The notes under the pieces were generated by a model, which was not told the DNA's origin, did no database searches, and was given only the letters and a program-made list of their open reading frames with translations. A DNA stretch of 64,000 bases from DATKNA01 sp963786765 (GTDB lineage Bacteria; Actinomycetota; Actinomycetes; Actinomycetales; Kineosporiaceae): positions 62,001-126,000 of the forward strand of contig CAWBAJ010000007.1 in assembly GCA_963786765.1 (NCBI GenBank), written 5' to 3'. The translations under genes were made by a program, and so were the position numbers. Below, piece by piece: positions 29,501 through 37,540 of the stretch. Each line of letters starts with the position of its first letter. Position 1 is the stretch's first letter.

Positions 29501-31372
29501 CGGCCAGGCCGAGACCGACGAAGTCCCTCTCGTGGAGCCGTGGGAGACGGGCGAGCGCGCCATAGGCGGCGGTCGCTGCGGTGGCGGTGTCGTCGAGGCG
29601 CACCAACCGCCGGTCCCGCGGGAGACGGGACCATCAGGTCGGCTGGTCAGGCTGTCGTGGAGAACCCGGGCGGCACGCTCGCCGAACCGCTGTGAGACGA
29701 AGACCTCCGGAGCCAGCAGGGCGCCCTGGAACTGCTGGTACAGCTCGTCGAGGACGGACACCTCCTCGCCGCCGTCTCCGCCGTCGACGCCCGAGGCCGG
29801 TCGGGTGCTCCCGCCGAGGATCTCCTTGAGTTCGGCCCCGGAGATGTCCATCGCTTGCAGCCACCGGACGACGGCGGTCATGGTCCGGATCAGCCAGAGC
29901 CCGTCCGCGACGGTGCCGGCGGCCAGGATGCGGTAAGCGTCCTGTTCCGTCGGCGGAGTGTCGATCAGCAGGTCGAAGGTGTTGCGCGCGCGGATCGACG
30001 GGTCGCCGTTCAGCGCGTCGAGCACGTCGAACAGCTCGGCCGGCGCGAGCTCGAGAGCTGCGGCCAGTCTGCTGACGCGGTGCAGCAGCGAAAGGGCCGG
30101 CAGACCGAACTCGTCCTCGTCGAAGGGACTCTGCTCCCGCCGAGCGTGGTACTCCTGCCGGAACCGCTGCACGATCTGGCCGAGGCCGGTCTCGGACAGG
30201 CCCAACGCGCGAGCCACCCGCTGGCGGTACTCCTTGTTGGCGGGGGCGAGAACGTCACCCGCGCAGGTGAGGCGTCGAAACCCGCGGTAGGCCGGGGCGA
30301 GGAAGTCCGAAGCCAGGAGAACCGTTCGGTCGATGTCGGCGAGCCGGCCGTTGAACGTCCGGTCGAACAGGTCGGCCGGGTCCTGGTCGTCGCCGATGCC
30401 CACGGTGTTCAGAGGTGCGACCAGGCTGCAGGCGACGTCGACGGGGATCTCGAGGGCCGACGACACCTGCCTGACGGCGGCGAGCGTGCGGACGGCTGCT
30501 CGGTCGAGAACGTTGGCGCAGAGGCTGCGCAGCACGAGGTCGAGGTCGATGAAGGGCATGTCCGTGCCGTGCGCCAGGCGGATGAACCGGTTGACCTGCT
30601 CGAACCAGCGCCAACGCGTGAAGGCGGAGCCGTCGGCCCACACGAGCATGTCCTCATCGGGGTTCAGCGTCACCGGGCTGCCGCCCTGGTGGACGAACAT
30701 GCCGGCCGCCAGCGTTCGCTCCGGGTTTCCCCGTGAGTCCGTCGACGCCGCACTGAGACCCCCGAACAACAGAGTGACCAGCTCGGGGCCGGTCAGGCCG
30801 GTCTTCGCGAGGAAGGCGTCGACGGCCTGCAGCGTCGAGAACGGGGCGGCGTCGAGCTGGTAGTCGGCCTTGACCTCGGCCTCGCCGGTCGCCGCGGTCG
30901 TCACCGCGTCATAGGTCTCCCGCGAGAGGCGCAGATACTCCCGAGCCACGACGTCCGGATCCGGGTGTACCGCGTACTGGCGGTAGAGCTCGTCGGGCGC
31001 GACGCCTGCGAGCTGGTGGTACATCTGCCGCCGGGCGTGGGCCAGTGAGAACGGGAGACCGAACGGCGAGGTCATCCCCCTCATCGCCTCGTAGGGGTCT
31101 GTCCCCGGCTCCACCTCGAGGTGGCCTGCCAGCACCTCGTTCACGACGTCCAGGTAGGGGATCTCGGTGTAGGTGTTCGCCGAGTCGAGCGGAATCTCCT
31201 TGATCGACCGACGGTTCTCGGTGAGCGCGGCCCCCCGGAACCGGTCGTCCATCAATTGGAGGAGATCGGCCAGATAGGCCGCGGGCGAATAGACCGACCG
31301 GGCCTCGTCGTCGATGGCCGACAGCCCGCCGGAAAGCTGCTCGTCGGGTGGCAGGGAACCGTCTGCAGGCAC
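17554..31372 (-). CDS. Giant Tc toxin A-subunit-like protein with about 32 hemopexin repeats, frame-disrupted
   Basis: About 4,600 residues when frames are joined. Start GTG 31372 is preceded by GGGAG. In order: a VRP1/TcA N-terminal region (VYSPAAYLADLLQLM near 28-42) and helical shell with an acidic linker near 29.2-29.3 kb; 24 hemopexin repeats (27.9-23.8 kb); the ABC-toxin/neuraminidase-like region (KNYRVWEANRKVYLYPENYL near 23.05 kb); about 8 more hemopexin repeats (22.0-20.8 kb); the channel helices; and the C-terminal TcB-binding domain (LFDYDFPGHYRRQI, YLPFEGTGAVSTWRLEL). TcA subunits form pentameric bell-shaped pores that bind cells and inject a TcB-TcC cocoon. The frame is open at 29606-22070 but breaks once near 29.63 kb and about 25 times between 22.07 and 17.6 kb, mostly by single extra bases. 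Homology continues across each break. No TcB/TcC gene is in the window. Confidence 0.85.
20780..22000 (-). repeat. Hemopexin repeat block 2 (about 8 units) in TcA
   Basis: Units of about 45-60 codons carry the pattern D-A-x-x-x, then [TV]-Y-x-[FI]-S-G-D-x-[YF]-x-R-Y, then D-x-G-Y-P. Clear examples are GQYTYLISGDRYVRYT (about 21.42 kb) and LYLFSGDRYARYP (about 20.85 kb). The block sits after the neuraminidase-like region and before the channel domain. Several units are split by frame breaks. Confidence 0.75.
23815..27885 (-). repeat. Hemopexin repeat block 1 (about 24 units) in TcA
   Basis: Twenty-four consecutive units averaging about 57 codons, each with a version of VDAAFVGRDGKTYLFSGDRY followed by VRYS, an acidic or aromatic segment, and GYPR/GFPR plus a W-G. 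Four such units make a four-bladed hemopexin propeller, so 24 units would build six propellers. The reading frame through this block is uninterrupted. Confidence 0.85.
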
Positions 31373-31660
31373 AGAGATCTCCCGAATGGGTCGAGGAAAT
31401 GTGCACTAATAAAACTGCCGCGGACCCGAGGTCGGGTTTCGCGAGCGGAAGTCCGCGGGCGGCGGACTACTCGAGCAGTGGGAGCGCCGGCTCTGCGACC
31501 ACGGGATCTCGACGTTCACGCGGCCAGCGCCCGTCGAAGCCGCCCGACACTTGGCCGTCCGAACCCGTCATGAATACCCCCCCGGGCATCCGTCGCGCCC
31601 GTACAGGATCGACACTACTCCGGCCGGTTCCTCGCGAACAGGCCCAGACGACCGTGCGAT
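31373..31660. other. Intergenic region between TcA and pdxA2
   Basis: 288 bp with no convincing gene. The 31400-31420 segment is unusually AT-rich for this DNA (a CTAATAAAAC run), a likely promoter or leader zone for TcA. A 71-residue leftward frame overlapping the pdxA2 3' end has no recognisable family. Confidence 0.4.
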
Positions 31661-32875
31661 TCACCTCGGTCGGGGCCGCCATCCAGGCCCGGTGAACAGC
31701 TCCACCGGTCCCGCCGTATATGCCGGACTCGCACCTACTTGCCGCGTTCCGGTACGTATTTGTGCGCTTCCGTGAGCAGGCGCCGGGACCGGGTCAACCC
31801 GCCCCGTCTCCGGGGAGGTCTCGCCCGAGGAGGTGTCGGCGCGCGACGCCGCGCGCCACACGGCGTCCCAGCCAGGAACCAACTGCGTCGCACGCTCGCA
31901 GGCCAGAACGAGGCTCTCCTCGCGAGCGATGCCCTGCCCGGCGATGTCGAACGCCGTCCCGTGGTCGACCGATACGCGGACGACCGGGAGCCCGATCGTG
32001 ATGTTCACGCCTGCGTCGCCGTAGACCGCCTTGAACGGCGCGTGCCCCTGATCGTGATAGCAGGCGACGACGACGTTCCATTTCCCTTGCACCGCGGCCG
32101 GGAACAGGGCGTCGGCGGGGATCGGGCCGTGCGCGTTGATGCCGCGTGCTCGGGCCCGGGTCACCGCCGGCGCCAGCACGTCGGCGTCCTGACGGCCGAA
32201 GAGCCCGTTCTCCCCGGCGTGTGGATTCAGCCCGGCCAGCCCGATCGCCTCGTCCGGCGTGCCCAGTGCGCGCACGAACGCGCCCGCCAGGTCCAGGACG
32301 TCGTCGACACGTTCCGGCGTGCAGTTCTCGACGGCGTCCTGCAGGGACATGTGTCCCGTGAGGTGAAAGACGTACAGCTCGCCTGCCGACAGGACCAGAT
32401 TGAAGTTCCGGACGCCGAACTCGTGCGCCAGCAGCTCCGTGTGACCCGGCCACCTGTGCCCGGCGGCGTGCATGGCCGCCTTGTTCAGCGGTGGGGTCAC
32501 GATCCCGTCCACCATGCCCTCGCGTGCCAACCGGCAGGCCTCGACGACGAACCGGTAGGCGCCGTCCCCCGCCTGGGCGCTCAACTCCCCCACCGGGACT
32601 CCGGCCAGCGACTCCCCGGTCTGGATGAGCTCGACGGTCCCCGCGTCGTTGCGCGCCGCCCGAGGTTCGTCGATCACGCGAACGGAATCGGCGTCGAGCC
32701 CCGCCCGGGTGACTCCGGCTCGCATGGCGTCGGCGTCCCCGACGACGACGGGGACGCACCGCTCGCGAAGCTCCGGGTGCTGCAGGAGGGCTCGGGCGGT
32801 GATCTCGGGGCCGATGCCGGCGACGTCTCCGAGAGTCACGGCCAGCGTGGGACGCCGAGCAGGGGCTGAGGTCAT
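31661..32875 (-). CDS. pdxA2: 4-phospho-D-threonate/D-erythronate dehydrogenase (PdxA2-type)
   Basis: NAD-dependent dehydrogenase of 404 residues in the PdxA family. It begins LAVTLGDVAGIGPEI and contains metal/substrate-binding GHRWPGHTELLAHEFGV, GLAGLNPHAGENGLFG and CYHDQGHAPFKAVYG. Beside a DUF1537 kinase, PdxA homologues act as PdxA2: they oxidise and decarboxylate 4-phospho-four-carbon acids to dihydroxyacetone phosphate, rather than making vitamin B6. ATG 32875 overlaps the kinase TGA by 4 bases (ATGA). The conserved domain ends near residue 335, and about 65 extra Pro/Gly/Thr-rich residues follow to TGA 31661. This extension has no match to family length. Confidence 0.85.
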   Translation of the reverse strand: MTSAPARRPTLAVTLGDVAGIGPEITARALLQHPELRERCVPVVVGDADAMRAGVTRAGLDADSVRVIDEPRAARNDAGTVELIQTGESLAGVPVGELSAQAGDGAYRFVVEACRLAREGMVDGIVTPPLNKAAMHAAGHRWPGHTELLAHEFGVRNFNLVLSAGELYVFHLTGHMSLQDAVENCTPERVDDVLDLAGAFVRALGTPDEAIGLAGLNPHAGENGLFGRQDADVLAPAVTRARARGINAHGPIPADALFPAAVQGKWNVVVACYHDQGHAPFKAVYGDAGVNITIGLPVVRVSVDHGTAFDIAGQGIAREESLVLACERATQLVPGWDAVWRAASRADTSSGETSPETGRVDPVPAPAHGSAQIRTGTRQVGASPAYTAGPVELFTGPGWRPRPR

Positions 32876-34047
32876 GGCTGGTCCTTCCGGGTCGAGGGGT
32901 TGGACTGCAGTCGGGTGACGATCTCGACGAGGGAGTCGGAGCGCCCGAAGCCACCCGACCTCGTCACCACGCGCATGCCGTGGGCAGCGCCACCGAGGAT
33001 CGTGCCGACGGGAACCCCCGGGGCCAGCGTGCCGTGCAGCCTGATCGCGTCGGCGCGGACTTGTTGCAGGGCTGCAGCGGCGCCGTCGCCGCCGACCAGG
33101 ACCACGGTGTCGTACGACCCACCCGCGAGCCGCTCGGCCACGTTCTCTCCGAAGCTCGCTGCGGCGGCCGCGGCATCGGCCCGCAGCGCCCCGGTGCCGA
33201 TCACGTCGACCACCGTCCGGGGGCCCGTACCGCGAGCCGCGGCCGCCGTGCGCAGCCGCTCCACCACCTCCCGGGCGAGCGGGTGGAGCGACGTGACACC
33301 GATCAGGATCCGGGTCGACGACGGCATGGGTGCCGTTGCCGCAGCCCTCCTCGCGGACCACCGGCGGGCCAGAGCGGCGGCCAACCCGGCCGACCCGGCG
33401 GCCACCCCCTGGGAACCGAGCCGGTCCACGTCGGCAGCTGCGGCGTCGAGGTCGGCGTCGGTCGACGCGTCGACGAACAGAACCCGCGGGCTCTGCGAGC
33501 CGACGCCGTTTACCGAGGGAGCGGATGCCAGGTCGGGTAGCACCCCGGCGGTCGCACCGGGGACCAGCCTGTCCAGCCGGCTCTCGGTGACCGGGGTGAC
33601 CGGGTCGACGGCCGCGGGGCTCCGATCCACGGGAATGCCGTCGACCAGCACCGCACCCCCGACCACGCTCCGGCCCTCGACCGGAAAGGCCGGGCAGAGC
33701 ACGACGACGGCTCCAGGACAGCTCGCGGCCCACGCGTCGAGGGCGCCGCGCAGCTGGCCGGCCACCGAGCCGCGCATCGTGGAGTCGATCTTCACGAACA
33801 ACCGGTCGCAGCCCTGCGTCACCAGGCCTCGCACCCTGGCGGCAGTATCGGCAGCCGCCTTTTCGTCCCGGGCGGCCCGGGCACCGGTGACCACGGCGAG
33901 CAGCGACGGGCCCTCGTCCACGACCTCCGGCCTCGCGGCGGGGCTGCACAGCACGTGCGCGGACCAACCCACTGCCGCGAATTGCGCAGCCGCATCGGCG
34001 GCGCCGGTCAGGTCGTCGGCCACCAAGCCCACCAGCCGTGGAGCCAC
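32872..34047 (-). CDS. Four-carbon acid sugar kinase (DUF1537/OtnK-DtnK family)
   Basis: Kinase of 391 residues that phosphorylates D-threonate, D-erythronate or related acids with ATP. The N-terminal domain begins LVGLVADDLTGAADAAAQFA and includes LFVKIDSTMRGSVAGQL. The C-terminal ATP-binding domain contains IIGTG/VLVGGDGA-type turns and ends GGFGRSDSLVEIV. GTG 34047 is chosen because GGGGAGG lies 6 bases before it. It is the first gene of the leftward pair with pdxA2 and is divergent from the dehydratase/GH5 pair, with a 163-bp intergenic region that holds a GGCAC dyad. Confidence 0.87.
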   Translation of the reverse strand: MAPRLVGLVADDLTGAADAAAQFAAVGWSAHVLCSPAARPEVVDEGPSLLAVVTGARAARDEKAAADTAARVRGLVTQGCDRLFVKIDSTMRGSVAGQLRGALDAWAASCPGAVVVLCPAFPVEGRSVVGGAVLVDGIPVDRSPAAVDPVTPVTESRLDRLVPGATAGVLPDLASAPSVNGVGSQSPRVLFVDASTDADLDAAAADVDRLGSQGVAAGSAGLAAALARRWSARRAAATAPMPSSTRILIGVTSLHPLAREVVERLRTAAAARGTGPRTVVDVIGTGALRADAAAAAASFGENVAERLAGGSYDTVVLVGGDGAAAALQQVRADAIRLHGTLAPGVPVGTILGGAAHGMRVVTRSGGFGRSDSLVEIVTRLQSNPSTRKDQP

Positions 34048-34099
34048 GAAGATCCTCCCCGCCAGGGCACCGGACGAACCGGAGGAACAGCCAGTACGA

Positions 34100-34112
34100 G
34101 GCACTATGTGCC
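34100..34112. promoter_or_regulatory. Inverted repeat in the kinase/dehydratase divergent promoter
   Basis: 5+3+5 dyad GGCAC-TAT-GTGCC, 53 bases upstream of the kinase start and 84 bases upstream of the leader ATG on the other strand. It could be an operator for an unlinked regulator of both operons. No regulator gene adjoins it. Confidence 0.35.
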
Positions 34113-34195
34113 CAGCTTCCCCGTACCGCCCGCCCGCTGCATGGCTGCGGCGGACACGGGTACGTCGTCGCGCAGGGGCGAGCGGAGGAGCTGCG

Positions 34196-34213
34196 ATGGA
34201 TCCCAGCCGATGA
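34196..34213 (+). CDS. Five-codon leader reading frame overlapping the dehydratase start
   Basis: ATG 34196 is preceded by a strong GGAGGAG ribosome-binding site 5 bases away and encodes MDPSR before TGA, whose bases overlap the dehydratase ATG as ATGA. The dehydratase itself has no good ribosome-binding site at normal distance, so its translation probably depends on ribosomes terminating here. Confidence 0.4.
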   Translation: MDPSR

Positions 34214-35355
34214 AGATCACGGATGTCGAGGTCCTGACCGTCCCCGACCGCGGTGACAGCATGATGCTCGTCGTCGTGGACACCGACGACGGTGTGCACG
34301 GGCTGGGCGAGGTCGGCATCCGCACTCGGCAGGAGGCGGTGAGGGGCGCCCTGGTCCACCTGCGGGAGGTCCTGGTCGGTCAGGACGCAACGCGGATCGA
34401 ACACCTGTGGCAGGTCATGACCCGGTCGGGCTTCTTCCCGGGGGACCGCATCCTCAACTCGGCGGTGGGAGCGGTCGACGTCGCGCTCTGGGACATCCAA
34501 GGCAAGGCGCTCGGCGTCCCGGTCCATCGGCTGCTCGGCGGCAAGGTGCGGGACTGGGTCCCGTGTTACGCGCACGTGCCGGCGGAGGACGGGCCGCTGG
34601 AGGCCTTCGCCGACGCGTGCCGCGAACTCGTGGAGCAGGGCTGGCAGTACCTGCGCTTCGCCGTGCCCACCCCGCACGCCCCCGTCGTCCAGCCGCGGCA
34701 GTCGGTGCGCGTGGCACTCGAGCTCTTCTCCGCCGCGCGGGACGCCGTCGGCGACGACATCGAACTTCTCGTCGACGTCCACACCCGGCTCGATCCCCCG
34801 GACGCGCTGCTGCTGTGCCGCGAGCTGGAGGACGCCAGGCCGTTCTTCGTGGAGGACCCGCTGCGGGCCGAGAGTCCCGAGAGCTATCGGCGGCTGCGGG
34901 CGGGGACGGCGGTGCCGCTCGCCGCGGGCGAGCAGTTCGGCACCAAGTGGGAGTTCCGGACGCTGATCGACGAGGACCTGATCGACTTCGTGCGACTCGA
35001 CCTCGGCATCGTCGGCGGGATCACCGAGGCCCGGAAGATCGCGGGATGGGCGGAGGCGCACTTCATCCGGACCGCGACACACAACCCGCTCGGCCCGGTC
35101 ATGACCGCGGCCTGCACGCACTTCAACGCCGCCTGCGCCGCGTTCGGCATCCAGGAGCAGTACGACCATGGGCCTCGGCCGGATCTCGACCGGGTATTCA
35201 CCCACCGCCCCGAGGTCGAGGGCGGGCGGGCGGCCCCCGCCGAGGTCCCCGGGCTCGGCGTGGACATCGACCTTCCCGCCGCCCGAGCGTTGACGGCGCG
35301 GGCACTGGAACGCCCGCACCTTCGCCGTCCGGACGGATCCTTCACGAACTGGTGA
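34210..35355 (+). CDS. Mandelate racemase/muconate-lactonizing-type enzyme (sugar-acid dehydratase-like)
   Basis: Enolase-superfamily enzyme of 381 residues. The N-terminal capping domain (MKITDVEVLTVPDRGD, then GLGEVGIRTRQEA) is followed by a TIM barrel with metal ligands Asp189 (VDVHTR), Glu215 (FVEDPL) and Glu241 (AAGEQFG), and a His in RTATHNPLGP. The TRIEHLWQ and DVALWDIQGKALGVPVHRLLGG segments are closest to galactonate/mannonate dehydratase-like members, so dehydration of a sugar acid is likely; racemisation cannot be excluded. It is followed after 96 bp by a GH5 hydrolase, and the divergent kinase/PdxA2 pair completes a catabolic locus. Confidence 0.85.
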   Translation: MKITDVEVLTVPDRGDSMMLVVVDTDDGVHGLGEVGIRTRQEAVRGALVHLREVLVGQDATRIEHLWQVMTRSGFFPGDRILNSAVGAVDVALWDIQGKALGVPVHRLLGGKVRDWVPCYAHVPAEDGPLEAFADACRELVEQGWQYLRFAVPTPHAPVVQPRQSVRVALELFSAARDAVGDDIELLVDVHTRLDPPDALLLCRELEDARPFFVEDPLRAESPESYRRLRAGTAVPLAAGEQFGTKWEFRTLIDEDLIDFVRLDLGIVGGITEARKIAGWAEAHFIRTATHNPLGPVMTAACTHFNAACAAFGIQEQYDHGPRPDLDRVFTHRPEVEGGRAAPAEVPGLGVDIDLPAARALTARALERPHLRRPDGSFTNW

Positions 35356-35451
35356 CATCACCGCCGGCCCGGAGCTGCGTCCGAAGGTGCGAAGCGCCGG
35401 TCAGCGGGTACAGCTCAGACTGACGGCGGAGCGGTCGGAAGGGGAGGCGTC

Positions 35452-36867
35452 ATGGACGATGGGCATGTCCTGCTCCGGGTGGACGGCACGCACCTGGTGA
35501 CCGGAGACGGCACTCCGGTGACGCTCCGAGGTGTGGGGCTCGGCGGGTGGATGAACATGGAGAACTTCATCACCGGGTACCCCTCCAGCGAGTCGCTGCA
35601 GCGGAAGGCCTTGCGCAAGGCGCTCGGGCCGGAAGGCTACGAGCGGTTCTTCGACCGTTTCCTGACAGGATTCTTCACCGAAGAGGACGCCGAATTCCTG
35701 GCGTCGCTCGGGCTGAACTCGCTGCGGATCCCGTTCAACTACCGACACTTCGAGGACGACGACCGGCCCTTCGAGACCAAACCGGAGGGATTCGCCCACC
35801 TCGACCGTGTGGTCGAGGCGTGCGCCCGGCACGGGGTCTACACGATCCTCGACCTGCATGCGCTCCCCGGCGCCCAGAATCAGCACTGGCACAGCGACAA
35901 CCCCACCCACTGGGCGCAGTTCTGGACGCACCGGCATTTCCAGGATCGCGCCGTCCACCTGTGGGAGGCGATCGCCGACCACTACAAGGACCAGGAATGG
36001 ATCGCCGGCTACAACCCCGTCAACGAGCCGGCTGACGCGAGCGGCGAGGTCATCGGGCCCTTCTACCGCCGCCTCGAGGCAGCGATCCGGGCCGTCGACC
36101 CCCGGCACGTGCTGTTCCTCGACGGCAACCGCTACTCCACCGACTTCGACGTGCTCGGCGACCCGCTGCCCAACACGGTGTACACCGCGCACGACTACGC
36201 GCTGCCCGGCTTCCCCGACAGCGGCCCCTACCCCGGCATCAGCCGCGGGCGCTACGTGGACCGCGACGTCGTCGAGAAGACCTTCCTCGCCCGCACGGAG
36301 TACATGCGCCGCACGGGCACCCCGATCTGGATCGGGGAGTTCGGGCCGGTGTACACCGGCGATCCCGGACGCGACGAGTATCGCTACCAGCTCCTGGAGG
36401 ACCAGCTCGCGATCTACGCGGAGCACGATGCGAGCTGGGCGCTGTGGACCTACAAGGACATCGGCCTGCAGGGCGTCGTTTACGCGGCCCCGGACTCACC
36501 GTACGTGCGACGCATCCAGCCCGTGCTGGAGAAGAAGGCCCGGCTGGGGGTCGACAGCTGGGGCTCCACGGACGCCGGGGTGCGGCACATCCTGGACCCG
36601 ATCGAGGCCACCTTCGCCGAGGAGTTCCCCGGCTACGACCCCTTCCCGTGGGGATCCCAGCGATGGGTCCACCTGATCGTGCGGCACATCCTGCTCGCGG
36701 AACCCATGGTCGCGGACTTCGGTCGCTGCTTCGAGGGACTGTCACCGGACGAAGCCGAGGCCTTGGCCGACTCCTTCCGCCTCGACCGCTGCGTCCAGCG
36801 TCGTCGCCTCGTGGAGATCCTTCGCGCGCGGCGGGAGACCAGCACGCCTGCGTCCACCTCGGGGTAG
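35452..36867 (+). CDS. Glycoside hydrolase family 5 (cellulase-like) enzyme
   Basis: TIM-barrel hydrolase of 471 residues without a signal peptide, so probably intracellular. The start GVGLGGWMNMENFITGYP is typical of exo-glucanase-like GH5 members. The acid/base is Glu192 in GYNPVNEP, the nucleophile Glu296 in IWIGEFGP, and HALPGAQNQHWHSDN lines the active site. A C-terminal region of about 100 residues is extra. GGGGAGG precedes ATG 35452. It follows the dehydratase gene on the same strand and should release sugars for the pathway. The gene ends 7 bases from the convergent response-regulator gene. Confidence 0.87.
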   Translation: MDDGHVLLRVDGTHLVTGDGTPVTLRGVGLGGWMNMENFITGYPSSESLQRKALRKALGPEGYERFFDRFLTGFFTEEDAEFLASLGLNSLRIPFNYRHFEDDDRPFETKPEGFAHLDRVVEACARHGVYTILDLHALPGAQNQHWHSDNPTHWAQFWTHRHFQDRAVHLWEAIADHYKDQEWIAGYNPVNEPADASGEVIGPFYRRLEAAIRAVDPRHVLFLDGNRYSTDFDVLGDPLPNTVYTAHDYALPGFPDSGPYPGISRGRYVDRDVVEKTFLARTEYMRRTGTPIWIGEFGPVYTGDPGRDEYRYQLLEDQLAIYAEHDASWALWTYKDIGLQGVVYAAPDSPYVRRIQPVLEKKARLGVDSWGSTDAGVRHILDPIEATFAEEFPGYDPFPWGSQRWVHLIVRHILLAEPMVADFGRCFEGLSPDEAEALADSFRLDRCVQRRRLVEILRARRETSTPASTSG

Positions 36868-36874
36868 GCAGCGG

Positions 36875-37540
36875 TCAGTCCGGCCGGCCCATCAGCCGGC
36901 TCTGGTAAGCGATCACCACGGCCTGGGCCCGGTCCCGGGCATCGATCTTGGCCAGGACGCGCTTCACGTGCGTCTTCGCGGTCGACTCGGCGATCGACAG
37001 CAGGTCGGCGATCTCGGCGTTGGAGTAGCCCTCGGCGGCCAGTCGCAGCACCTGACGCTCGCGGTCCGTCAGCTGTGCGAGCCGCCGGTCCGGCGCCTCC
37101 GTGACGGTTCGGTGCAACCCCTGGCCGACGAACTGGGCCACCAGGTCACGGGTCACTGCGGGGTCCAGCAGCGCGTCCCCGGCGGCGAGGGTGCGGACCG
37201 CGTCGATCAAGCGCTCCGGCGACGCACGCTTGAGCAGGAAGCCGCTCGCCCCGGCCTGGAGCGCTCCCCAGACGTAGTCGTCGTGGTGGAAGGTGGTCAG
37301 CACCAGCACCCGCGTCTCCAGCCCGGCCGCGATGATCCGCCGGGTGGCCTCGATCCCGTCGATCCCGGGCATCCGCACGTCCATCAGCGCGACGTCCGGC
37401 GAGCTGGCCCGGCACAGCTCCACCGCCTGCAGCCCGTCGGCCGCCTCGGCCACGACGTCGATGTCACCGGCACTGGTGAGCACCACCCCCACTCCGGTGC
37501 GCAGCAACGCGTCGTCGTCCGCGAGCAGCACCCGGATCAT
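36875..37540 (-). CDS. NarL/LuxR-family response regulator
   Basis: Response regulator of 221 residues. The receiver domain starts MIRVLLADDDALLRTGV with phospho-acceptor Asp54 (ALMDVRMPG) and Lys in FLLKRAS. The C-terminal LuxR HTH has LTDRERQVLRLAAEGYSNAEIA. It is the partner of the histidine kinase upstream, whose stop codon overlaps this ATG (ATGA). A CPBP protease gene precedes the pair on the same strand and could be a regulatory target. Confidence 0.92.
   Translation of the reverse strand: MIRVLLADDDALLRTGVGVVLTSAGDIDVVAEAADGLQAVELCRASSPDVALMDVRMPGIDGIEATRRIIAAGLETRVLVLTTFHHDDYVWGALQAGASGFLLKRASPERLIDAVRTLAAGDALLDPAVTRDLVAQFVGQGLHRTVTEAPDRRLAQLTDRERQVLRLAAEGYSNAEIADLLSIAESTAKTHVKRVLAKIDARDRAQAVVIAYQSRLMGRPD

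Noticed and set aside
25746..29936. A 1,396-residue rightward open frame opposite the TcA gene
   Set aside because: It is antisense to the clean hemopexin-repeat frame. Its product is a repetitive Val/Gly/Arg-rich sequence without any family pattern, caused by high GC and the repeats on the other strand.
32900..34213. 437-residue rightward frame opposite the DUF1537 kinase
   Set aside because: It is antisense to a well-supported kinase and is Ser/Thr/Pro/Arg-rich without family features.
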